From assembly GCA_017456105.1 (NCBI GenBank), contig JAFTKA010000034.1:1-5809 (forward strand): 5,809 bases of DNA. Direction: 5' to 3'. Every line of letters starts with the position of its first letter. Position 1 is the stretch's first letter. The DNA is from Oscillospiraceae bacterium. GTDB taxonomy: Bacteria > Bacillota_A > Clostridia > Oscillospirales > Oscillospiraceae. Below, piece by piece: positions 1-5,788 of the stretch. Made by a program: the position numbers and the translations under genes. Below the pieces are notes generated by a model. It saw only the letters and a program-made list of their open reading frames with translations. It was not told where the DNA came from and made no database searches.

Positions 1-600
1 CAGCTTGCCCACGATGGGATACGGACTCATAACATCGGTGATCTTGCCGTCGATCTGCAGACCGTTGTTATCCACAACGATGCAGAGGTTGTCCAGCTTG
101 TAGTGAGCAGCGGACATGCAAGCCTCCCAAACCTGACCCTCCTGGATCTCGCCGTCGCCCAGCAGGGAGTAAACACGGTTGGTCTTGCCGGTGTGCTTGG
201 CAGCCAGTGCCATACCCACAGCAACGGAAATGCCCTGACCCAGAGAGCCGGTGGACATATCTACGCCGGGAACCATATTCATATTGGGGTGGCCCTGCAG
301 ATAGCTGTCAATATGACGGAAGGTGGGCAGATCCTCTACCGGGAAGAAACCCCGGTTCGCCAAAGTGGCATACAGGCCGGGGGTGGTGTGGCCTTTACTC
401 AGCACAAACCGGTCGCGACCCTCCCACTTAGGATTCTTAGGATCAATGTTCATTTCCTTAAAATACAGATACGTAAAGGTCTCGGCTGCAGACAGACTGC
501 CGCCGGGGTGGCCCGCCTTAGCACCGTGGGTAGATTCGATCACACCCATACGGACCTTGCAAGCCGTGATTTGCAGTTGCTTCTTTTCGCTGGAAGTCAT
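1..600 (-). CDS. Transketolase, N-terminal (ThDP-binding) subunit, 3'-truncated by window edge
   Basis: Transketolase moves two-carbon ketol units between sugar phosphates in the non-oxidative pentose phosphate pathway, in the cytoplasm, using thiamine diphosphate and a divalent metal. The frame is open from ATG at 600 to base 1, giving 200 codons; the stop lies outside the window. Visible motifs: HPGG at 31-34, SKGH at 68-71, HPN at 104-106, GSLGQG at 118-123, and the cofactor motif starting GDG at 148-150 with E154 and ending DNNG at 177-180. H31, H71, H104, D149, E154 and N179 line up with E. coli TktA residues H26, H66, H100, D155, E160 and N185. The wording (DRFVLSKGH, GVDMSTGSLGQG) is that of the split form, where a subunit of roughly 270-280 residues pairs with a separate C-terminal subunit. 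That partner would lie to the left, unseen. The start is fixed by AAGGAGG at 607-613, six bases upstream. A full-length enzyme cannot be formally excluded. Confidence 0.95.
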   Translation of the reverse strand, partial: MTSSEKKQLQITACKVRMGVIESTHGAKAGHPGGSLSAAETFTYLYFKEMNIDPKNPKWEGRDRFVLSKGHTTPGLYATLANRGFFPVEDLPTFRHIDSYLQGHPNMNMVPGVDMSTGSLGQGISVAVGMALAAKHTGKTNRVYSLLGDGEIQEGQVWEACMSAAHYKLDNLCIVVDNNGLQIDGKITDVMSPYPIVGKL

Positions 601-624
601 GGTGTTCCTCCTTGTATTTTCCTT

Positions 625-638
625 GCGGCCGCAGCCGC
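625..638 (-). other. GC-rich hairpin in the transketolase 5' leader
   Basis: Read on the minus strand, GCGGC (638-634), loop TGCG (633-630) and GCCGC (629-625) form a 5-bp GC stem. It includes the perfect 10-bp palindrome TGCGGCCGCA (624-633). It sits between the predicted start of the transketolase transcript (about 645) and the ribosome site at 607-613. It is followed by an A-rich stretch rather than a T-run, so it is not an intrinsic terminator for the upstream permease. A role in translation or mRNA stability is only a guess; a short GC stem can also be chance. Confidence 0.4.
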
Positions 639-651
639 CTATAACAGTATA

Positions 652-680
652 ATCATATCATTAAATTCATCGTCTTGCAA
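652..680 (-). promoter_or_regulatory. SigA-type promoter of the transketolase gene
   Basis: On the minus strand a -35 box TTGCAA (680-675, 4/6 to consensus) is followed after 17 bp by a -10 box TATGAT (657-652, 5/6). Predicted transcription start is near 645, giving a leader of about 45 bases with AAGGAGG at 613-607 in front of ATG 600. The promoter lies in the 85-bp gap after the permease stop codon (688-686), so transketolase can be transcribed independently. No terminator separates it from the permease, so some read-through is also possible. Confidence 0.65.
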
Positions 681-685
681 GCACT

Positions 686-1780
686 TTACCAGAAAAAGGC
701 AGTCAATATCAGCAAGAATCCGAAATTAAATGCCGAAAAAGCCGCGATATAGCCGAAAGACCCCTTGGGATTGTGCTTAGTGTACTCCCGGAAGGTAATA
801 AGGCTTGCCAAAGACGCGATCAGCGTACCCACACCGCCAATGTTCACACCCAGCAAAAGCTCCCGATAGTTTTCCGTAAACTGGGAAAGCAAAATGGCCG
901 ACGGCACATTACTGATCACCTGACAGGACATCACGCTGAACAGCAGGGTATTTTTCTGCAGCAGCCAGGAAAACAGATCCCGCACCGCCTGAATTCTTGC
1001 CATATTCCCGGCAAACACGAAGAAAAACACAAAGGTTAAAAGCAGCGGATAGTCAACCTTTTTCAGGGCATCTCTATCCATAAAAATAAGCGTTACCGGA
1101 ATCACGATCAGGCCGATCCAGTAGGGAATGCCCCGGAACACGATGGCAATAGCCAACGCAAACAGAACCAAATATACCGCCGTGCGGCCCTTGGGCACAG
1201 GGGTATCCTTCCCTGTCAGACTCAAAGGCTCCGACTTTACAAACAGACAGCACACCGTGATCAATGCGATCGCAATGGCAAAGGGTGGAGCCATAATGGT
1301 CATAAATTCCCCGTTGGGGATCTGAAATTTGGAGTACAGATACAGGTTCTGGGGGTTTCCAAAGGGCGTCAGCATACCGCCCAAATTGGCGGCAATATTC
1401 TGCATAATAAAGGTAAAGGCCATATACCGGTTTTTCCCGGTGGTGGACAGCACAAAGTACCCCAAAGGCAGAAAGGTCAGCAGTGCCATATCGTTGGCGA
1501 TCAGCATGGAGCCGATAAAGGTAATGTAAACCAGTGCCAGAATGCTCATTCTGGTGGTCTTGCAAAGGCTAACGATTCGCCTTGCCAGCATGTAGAAGAA
1601 ATTCACATTCTTCAGGGCACAGACCACCGCCAAAACGCAAAACAGGCACACCAAAGTCTTCACATCAAAATAGCCTAAGTACGCCTTATCAAAGGGTACG
1701 AAAAAGCAGGTAACGGCCGCCGCCAAAAAGGCCACCGCCATCACCACATTTTTCTTCAAAAAGGCCAGCAAGAAAACCAT
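686..1780 (-). CDS. ArsB/NhaD/CitM (SLC13-like) ion-transporter superfamily permease
   Basis: An integral membrane carrier of 364 residues, hydrophobic along almost its whole length, probably moving an anion or dicarboxylate/citrate-like substrate, or acting as an ion antiporter, across the cytoplasmic membrane. The substrate cannot be read from sequence. The fold's inverted repeat is visible: half 1 has ANDMALLTFLP (95-105) and then NLGGMLTPFGNPQN (132-145); half 2 has SNVPSAILL (290-298) and then VNIGGVGTLIASLASLI (312-328). These match the paired N-D/P and GG-TP-G-PxN signatures of the superfamily. A charged cytoplasmic linker at about 182-200 separates the halves. I start the gene at ATG 1780: a purine-rich AGAAAGAAG precedes it, and a good promoter lies 25 bp further upstream. 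The longer ATG at 1933 would run through both promoters and into the divergent ABC gene. At 364 residues it is somewhat shorter than the usual 400-430. The stop is TAA at 688-686. CitMHS/SLC13 versus ArsB-like subfamily remains open. Confidence 0.88.
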   Translation of the reverse strand: MVFLLAFLKKNVVMAVAFLAAAVTCFFVPFDKAYLGYFDVKTLVCLFCVLAVVCALKNVNFFYMLARRIVSLCKTTRMSILALVYITFIGSMLIANDMALLTFLPLGYFVLSTTGKNRYMAFTFIMQNIAANLGGMLTPFGNPQNLYLYSKFQIPNGEFMTIMAPPFAIAIALITVCCLFVKSEPLSLTGKDTPVPKGRTAVYLVLFALAIAIVFRGIPYWIGLIVIPVTLIFMDRDALKKVDYPLLLTFVFFFVFAGNMARIQAVRDLFSWLLQKNTLLFSVMSCQVISNVPSAILLSQFTENYRELLLGVNIGGVGTLIASLASLITFREYTKHNPKGSFGYIAAFSAFNFGFLLILTAFFW

Positions 1781-1804
1781 CTTCTTTCTTTTTGTGTCCA
1801 CAAT

Positions 1805-1832
1805 ATCATAGCAGATAATCGTCAAAATGCAA
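1805..1832 (-). promoter_or_regulatory. Promoter of the SLC13-like permease (extended -10)
   Basis: On the minus strand TTGCAT (1832-1827) is followed after 16 bp by TATGAT (1810-1805). A TG one base upstream of the -10 gives an extended -10 (TGC-TATGAT). The predicted transcript starts near 1798, only about 18 bases before ATG 1780. This supports the shorter start of the permease and excludes the in-frame ATGs further upstream for transcripts from this promoter. Confidence 0.6.
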
Positions 1833-1851
1833 GAAAAACATCTATGCTGCA

Positions 1852-1880
1852 TTGACATACCCTGCCCCATATGAGATAAT
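1852..1880 (+). promoter_or_regulatory. Strong SigA promoter of the ABC exporter operon
   Basis: A perfect -35 TTGACA (1852-1857) is followed after exactly 17 bp by GATAAT (1875-1880, 5/6 to the -10 consensus). The predicted transcription start is about 1887, so the leader is only about 24 bases, with the ribosome site GGAGG at 1899-1903 seven bases before ATG 1911. The leader is too short for a riboswitch or a leader-peptide attenuator. Any control must act at the promoter, perhaps by a repressor encoded elsewhere. Its -35 lies 19 bp from the -35 of the divergent permease promoter. Confidence 0.75.
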
Positions 1881-1910
1881 AACGGGACAATCTCCATTGG
1901 AGGAAAAAAG

Positions 1911-3692
1911 ATGATTTTCGGAAAACAGATCAATCGATATTATATAAGGTTTGCACCCATGCTGCTTCTAGGACTTTTCTCCCTTGTGGCGGTGGACTAT
2001 CTGCAGCTGGTGATCCCCAACCTGTACCAAATGGTGATCAACGGAATCACCGAAGGTCAGGTTTCCGTAGACGGTGTAATGCTCCCCTTTGACATGGACT
2101 TCCTGCTGGACCGGATCTGCCTTCCCATCGCAGGGATCGTACTGTGTATGGTCGTGGGCCGGTTTTTGTGGCGGTTCTGTTTCTTCGGAGCAGCCATTCG
2201 GGTGGAAAAGGACTTAAGAGACAGAATGTTCAACCACGCCAAGGACCTGAGCCAGGAGTTCTACCACACCAACAAGATCGGCGACCTGATGAGCCTGTTC
2301 ACCAACGACCTGGACACCGTCCAGGAGTGCTACGGCTGGGGCATTATGATGTTCTTCGACGCCCTGCTGTTGGGAGCGTTGGCCATTTATAAAATGTTCA
2401 AAATGGACGCCTTCCTCACCGGTCTGACCCTGATCCCCATCAGCTTGCTGCTGGTTTCCTCCACCCTGGTGGGAAAATCCATGACCCGGAAGTGGGATAA
2501 GCGGCAGGAGGCCTACTCCAAGCTGTCCGACTTTTCTCAGGAGAGCATCACCGGTATCGCGGTCATCAAGGCCTTTGTAAAAGAAACCAAGGAGCTGATG
2601 GCCTTCGGCAAGCTCAATAAGGAAAATGAGGATATCAACGTCTCCTATACCAGCACCTCGGTGCTGCTGCGAATTCTCGTAACGTTGTTCGTGGAAAGCG
2701 TCATTTGCATCATTTTGGGCTACGGCGGCTACCTTGTGTACCACGACCGCTTTAACCCCGGCCAGTTGGTAGAATTCTCCGGCTACTTTACCGCCGTGGT
2801 CTGGCCTGTGATGGCCGTAGCGGAGCTGATCGATATGACCTCCCGGGGCAAGGCTTCCCTGATCCGCATCAGTAAGTTCCTGGAAACCAAACAGGACGTG
2901 GTGGATCGTCCCGACGTAACCCCCTTAAAGGACATCAAGGGCAGTATTGAATTCCGGAATTTAAGCTTCCGGTATCCCGACGGTGAATTTGACGTGCTGG
3001 AAAACGTCTCCTTTACGGTCAACGCCGGAGAAAGTGTGGGCCTTGTGGGCAAAACCGGTGCCGGCAAAACCACCCTGGTCGACCTGCTCCTGAGGACCTA
3101 TAACGTGCCGGACGGCACCATCTTCATCGACGGCCGGGACGTAAACTCCGCCCCCATCAAGGACGTGCGGGCAGGCTGTGCCTATGTGCCTCAGGACAAT
3201 TTCCTGTTCTCCGATACCATCGCCAACAATATTGCCTTCGGCGATACGGATCAGCTTTCCGAGAAAATTAAGGAATCGGCGATCCTTGCGGACGTGGACA
3301 GTAATATTCAGGAATTTACCAAGGGCTATGAAACCGTTTTGGGTGAGCGTGGCGTAACGGTTTCCGGTGGTCAGAAGCAGCGGATCTCCATCGCCCGGGC
3401 TCTTTTGGCAGATGCCCCCATTCTGATTTTGGACGACTCCGTATCTGCGGTGGATACCAAGACGGAAACCACCATTTTGCAAAATCTCCGCTCTACCCGT
3501 GCAGGCAAGACCACGATCCTGATCGCACATCGTATCTCCACTATCGAGCGTATGGACAAGATCCTATTCCTGTCCGACGGGAAACTGATTGCCTCAGGAC
3601 CCCATAGCGAGCTTTATGAAAGCTGCCCGGAATACCGCAAAATGGTAGACCTGCAGCAGCTGGAAGCGGAAGGAGGCGAGCAAAATGCGTGA
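1911..3692 (+). CDS. Heterodimeric ABC exporter, subunit 1 (BmrC/YheI/LmrC-like, degenerate ATP site)
   Basis: A 593-residue half-transporter with an N-terminal type I exporter membrane domain (six helices, about residues 12-305) fused to an ATPase domain (about 345-593). ATPase motifs: A-loop Y355, Walker A GKTGAGKT at 380-387, Q-loop Q428, signature VSGGQ at 484-488, Walker B ILILD at 504-508, D-loop SAVD at 512-515, switch His H540. The residue after Walker B, normally the catalytic Glu, is Asp (D509). This is the known hallmark of the degenerate-site subunit in BmrCD, LmrCD and TM287/288 exporters. The signature motif is near-canonical and should complete the competent site of the partner. 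The start is fixed by GGAGG at 1899-1903. The gene overlaps the next by 8 bp, consistent with translational coupling and equal synthesis. The likely role is export of drugs or other amphipathic compounds using ATP; the substrate is unknown. No leader gene or regulator sits beside it. Confidence 0.95.
   Translation: MIFGKQINRYYIRFAPMLLLGLFSLVAVDYLQLVIPNLYQMVINGITEGQVSVDGVMLPFDMDFLLDRICLPIAGIVLCMVVGRFLWRFCFFGAAIRVEKDLRDRMFNHAKDLSQEFYHTNKIGDLMSLFTNDLDTVQECYGWGIMMFFDALLLGALAIYKMFKMDAFLTGLTLIPISLLLVSSTLVGKSMTRKWDKRQEAYSKLSDFSQESITGIAVIKAFVKETKELMAFGKLNKENEDINVSYTSTSVLLRILVTLFVESVICIILGYGGYLVYHDRFNPGQLVEFSGYFTAVVWPVMAVAELIDMTSRGKASLIRISKFLETKQDVVDRPDVTPLKDIKGSIEFRNLSFRYPDGEFDVLENVSFTVNAGESVGLVGKTGAGKTTLVDLLLRTYNVPDGTIFIDGRDVNSAPIKDVRAGCAYVPQDNFLFSDTIANNIAFGDTDQLSEKIKESAILADVDSNIQEFTKGYETVLGERGVTVSGGQKQRISIARALLADAPILILDDSVSAVDTKTETTILQNLRSTRAGKTTILIAHRISTIERMDKILFLSDGKLIASGPHSELYESCPEYRKMVDLQQLEAEGGEQNA
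3671..3676 (+). promoter_or_regulatory. Internal ribosome site for ABC subunit 2
   Basis: A perfect AGGAGG lies within the last codons of subunit 1, eight bases before ATG 3685. The subunit 1 stop TGA (3690-3692) falls inside the first codons of subunit 2. It decides the start of the second gene at 3685 and explains how two subunits with overlapping frames are made from one mRNA. Confidence 0.85.
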
Positions 3693-5571
3693 GTATCTTC
3701 CCCTTTTGCTGATCGGGGCCCTGATCGGTGTTTTCACCTTGTTCTTTGTGATCGCCTATTGGGTCTTAAAACGCAAAAAAGAGGTCATTACCTTCGACCG
3801 GCATATGGCCGATAGTGAGATCGTCAAGCGGCTGATGCACTATGCCAAGCCCTACTGGAAACGCTTTGTGCTGATCTTCTTCATTATGCTGGCGTCCATC
3901 GCTTATGAGCTGATCAGTCCCCTGCTTGTGGGCCACGTCCAGGACATCGTAACCGGCGAATTTGAGCTTTCCGAGCTTTGGACCGTTGTGGGTGTCTACG
4001 CAGGTATCCTAATCGTATCCGTGATCTGCACCTATTTCCAGGCCATTATCCTGCAAAAGACCGGTATGAAGATCCTGTCCTCCCTGCGAATGGATCTGTT
4101 CCGGCACATTGAATCCCTGTCCCATAACCAGCTGGGCAATATCCCCGTGGGCAAGCTGGTAACCCGCGTTACCAACGACACCGGTGCTATCTCCATGCTC
4201 TTCACCCACTCCCTTGTGGTGCTTGTGAAAAACTCTCTGGTTGTGGTGGGCGTACTGGCAGCCATGCTGCTGTTAAACTACGCCCTGACCTTGATGGTGC
4301 TTTGCTTCGTACCGTTTTTGGTACTGTTCACGGTGATCTTCCGGAAATTCTCCCGCAGAGTCCACCGGAACGTCAGTGATGCCACCACGGACATCAACAC
4401 CTTCCTCTCTGAGAACCTCTCCGGCATCAAGATCACCCAGATCTTCAACCGGGAAGACCAGAAGATGGCCGACTTCCTCCGCCGCAGTAACCGGCTGAAA
4501 AAGGCAAAAATGGGTCGCATTTTCGTATTCGGCATCTTCCGCCCTGCGGTGTATATGCTGACCATCAGCACCACCTTGTGCCTTCTATACCTGGGCGGTA
4601 AGGGCTATATTCAAAACACCCCCTTTATGGGTCAGATGATCACCGCCAGCACCGTTGTCTCCTTCTACCTTTATATCAGCCGGTTCTATAACCCCATTCA
4701 GACCCTTGCCGAGCAGTTTGACATTCTGCAAAAGGCCTTTGCCTCTGCCGAAAAAATCTTCACCATTTTGGATATGGTACCCGAGGTGGTGGACGAACCC
4801 GACGCCATCGACCTGCCCGAGATCCGTGGCGAGATCGAATTTAAGGACGTCTGGTTTGCCTACAAGCCCGGCGAATGGGTCCTAAAGGGTGTGTCCTTCC
4901 ACGTGGACGCCCGGCAGACCGTGGCCTTTGTAGGCTCTACCGGCTCCGGAAAGACCACGATCCTGTCCCTGATCTGCCGCAATTACGATATCCAATCCGG
5001 TCAGATCCTGATCGACGGCATCGATATTAAGCGAATCAAGATCTCCTCCCTGCGTCGGCACTTCGGCCAAATGCTGCAGGACGTCTTCCTGTTCTCCGGC
5101 ACGATCCGCAGTAATATCCTGTTGCAGAAGGACGACGTATCCGATGAGGAAATCCATGAAGCCTGCCGCTACGTGAACGCCCACACCTTCATTGACCGCT
5201 TGGAAAACGGCCTTGACGAGGTGGTGCGGGAGCGGGGCAATAACTTCTCCGCCGGCCAGCGGCAGCTGTTATCCTTCGCCAGAACCATCGTCCACAAGCC
5301 GGCGGTCATGATCCTGGACGAAGCCACCGCCAATATCGACACGGAAACAGAGCTTCTCATTCAGGACTCCTTAGAGCGTATGAAGAACATCGGCACTATG
5401 CTGATCGTGGCACACAGACTATCCACCATTCAGCACGCGGACAAGATCATTCTCCTGTCCCACGGCCAGATCGTGGAGGAGGGCAGCCACCAGGAACTTC
5501 TGAAGCTGAAAGGCCGCTACCACCAGCTCTATACCCTCCAATACACCAAACAGCAATTGCAAAACGGTTAA
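3685..5571 (+). CDS. Heterodimeric ABC exporter, subunit 2 (BmrD/YheH/LmrD-like, catalytic Glu present)
   Basis: A 628-residue half-transporter: core membrane domain of six helices (about 59-335) followed by an ATPase domain (about 383-628). Motifs: A-loop Y393, Walker A GSTGSGKT at 417-424, Q-loop Q465, signature FSAGQ at 521-525, Walker B VMILD at 541-545 with catalytic E546, D-loop ANID at 549-552, switch His H577. It keeps the Glu that subunit 1 lacks, while its own signature motif deviates from LSGGQ. The pair therefore should have one hydrolysing site (this Walker A/B plus subunit 1 VSGGQ) and one degenerate site (subunit 1 Walker A/B plus FSAGQ). An extra hydrophobic segment at about 4-28, followed by KRKKE, precedes the usual elbow region and is absent from subunit 1; it looks like an additional N-terminal membrane helix. 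The start at ATG 3685 is supported by AGGAGG eight bases upstream. The gene is last in the operon, and a terminator begins 4 bp after its TAA stop. Confidence 0.95.
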   Translation: MREYLPLLLIGALIGVFTLFFVIAYWVLKRKKEVITFDRHMADSEIVKRLMHYAKPYWKRFVLIFFIMLASIAYELISPLLVGHVQDIVTGEFELSELWTVVGVYAGILIVSVICTYFQAIILQKTGMKILSSLRMDLFRHIESLSHNQLGNIPVGKLVTRVTNDTGAISMLFTHSLVVLVKNSLVVVGVLAAMLLLNYALTLMVLCFVPFLVLFTVIFRKFSRRVHRNVSDATTDINTFLSENLSGIKITQIFNREDQKMADFLRRSNRLKKAKMGRIFVFGIFRPAVYMLTISTTLCLLYLGGKGYIQNTPFMGQMITASTVVSFYLYISRFYNPIQTLAEQFDILQKAFASAEKIFTILDMVPEVVDEPDAIDLPEIRGEIEFKDVWFAYKPGEWVLKGVSFHVDARQTVAFVGSTGSGKTTILSLICRNYDIQSGQILIDGIDIKRIKISSLRRHFGQMLQDVFLFSGTIRSNILLQKDDVSDEEIHEACRYVNAHTFIDRLENGLDEVVRERGNNFSAGQRQLLSFARTIVHKPAVMILDEATANIDTETELLIQDSLERMKNIGTMLIVAHRLSTIQHADKIILLSHGQIVEEGSHQELLKLKGRYHQLYTLQYTKQQLQNG

Positions 5572-5575
5572 ATCA

Positions 5576-5609
5576 AAGGACACCGCGATGGCGGTGTCCT
5601 TCCCTTTTT
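5576..5609 (+). terminator. Rho-independent terminator of the ABC exporter operon
   Basis: A perfect 11-bp stem AAGGACACCGC (5576-5586) / GCGGTGTCCTT (5591-5601), with tetraloop GATG, is followed by CCC and TTTTT (5605-5609). It starts 4 bp after the stop of the second ABC gene. On the minus strand the stem is followed only by TGATTTAA, so it is chiefly a plus-strand terminator. Confidence 0.9.
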
Positions 5610-5621
5610 GTTGGGAACAAT

Positions 5622-5755
5622 GCCTTCTCCTTGAGGAGAAGGTGTCAAAAATCTCTGATTTTTGACGGATGAGGTGTAAGCATCCAACGCCATTGCAAGC
5701 GATGACTACACCTCATCAGTCAGCTGTGCTGACAGCTTCCCCTAAAGGGGAAGCC
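5622..5755. repeat. Symmetric five-hairpin palindromic intergenic element (MITE/REP-like)
   Basis: About 134 bp of non-coding DNA forming a large imperfect inverted repeat whose arms each carry two local hairpins. Left arm: 8-bp stem CCTTCTCC/GGAGAAGG (5623-5642, loop TTGA), one base, then 10-bp stem GTCAAAAATC/GATTTTTGAC (5644-5666, loop TCT). Centre: GATGAGGTGTA (5668-5678) pairs perfectly with TACACCTCATC (5707-5717); CATC/GATG (5681-5684/5701-5704) extends it after a 2x2 internal loop. Right arm: 6-bp stem GTCAGC/GCTGAC (5719-5733, loop TGT), one base, then 8-bp stem GCTTCCCC/GGGGAAGC (5735-5754, loop TAAA). Stem lengths, loop sizes and one-base spacers mirror each other in the two arms. 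There is no ORF. From memory, repeats with the TGATGAGGTGT core and CTTCCCC hairpins are scattered through gut Oscillospiraceae genomes; the copy number here cannot be seen. It lies between two terminators of convergent genes, a typical harmless site for a mobile or passive repeat. The exact ends are uncertain by a few bases. Confidence 0.8.
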
Positions 5756-5788
5756 AAAAAGCGGCGGATTCCAAATGGAATCCGCCGC
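5756..5788 (-). terminator. Rho-independent terminator for an unseen convergent minus-strand gene
   Basis: A perfect 12-bp stem GCGGCGGATTCC (5761-5772) / GGAATCCGCCGC (5777-5788), with loop AAAT, is flanked at its left by AAAAA (5756-5760). Read on the minus strand it is a very stable GC-rich hairpin followed by TTTTT. On the plus strand there is no T-run after it. It therefore serves a gene entering from the right of the window. A minus-strand TAA at 5797-5795 could be the stop of that gene, but only four codons before it are visible, so I do not call a CDS. Confidence 0.85.

Noticed and set aside
625..638. Terminator after the permease gene
   Set aside because: On the minus strand the stem is followed by AAGGAAAATAC, with no T-run, and it lies downstream of a promoter inside the transketolase leader.
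103..729. Plus-strand open frame of 208 codons
   Set aside because: It is antisense to the transketolase N-terminal subunit, which has clear family motifs; the frame's protein is low-order and unlike any family I know, and it lacks a convincing ribosome site.
1074..1565. Minus-strand open frame of 163 codons overlapping the permease in another frame
   Set aside because: Shadow of the permease; composition is not membrane-like or domain-like, and the permease frame is intact with its paired motifs.
1887..1910. Riboswitch or BmrB-like leader peptide ahead of the ABC operon
   Set aside because: The predicted leader is only about 24 bases, too short for an aptamer or a leader ORF with an attenuator.
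2214..3530. Minus-strand open frames of 176 and 189 codons (2214-2744 and 2961-3530)
   Set aside because: Both lie entirely antisense within the first ABC gene and arise from its codon bias; no ribosome sites or recognisable protein features.
3685..3692. Frameshift or gene fusion between the two ABC genes
   Set aside because: Each gene is a complete half-transporter with its own start, ribosome site and full motif set; an 8-bp overlap is normal translational coupling.
5622..5788. CRISPR array
   Set aside because: The repeated hairpins are inverted and nested, not direct repeats separated by unique spacers of constant length; there are no cas genes.
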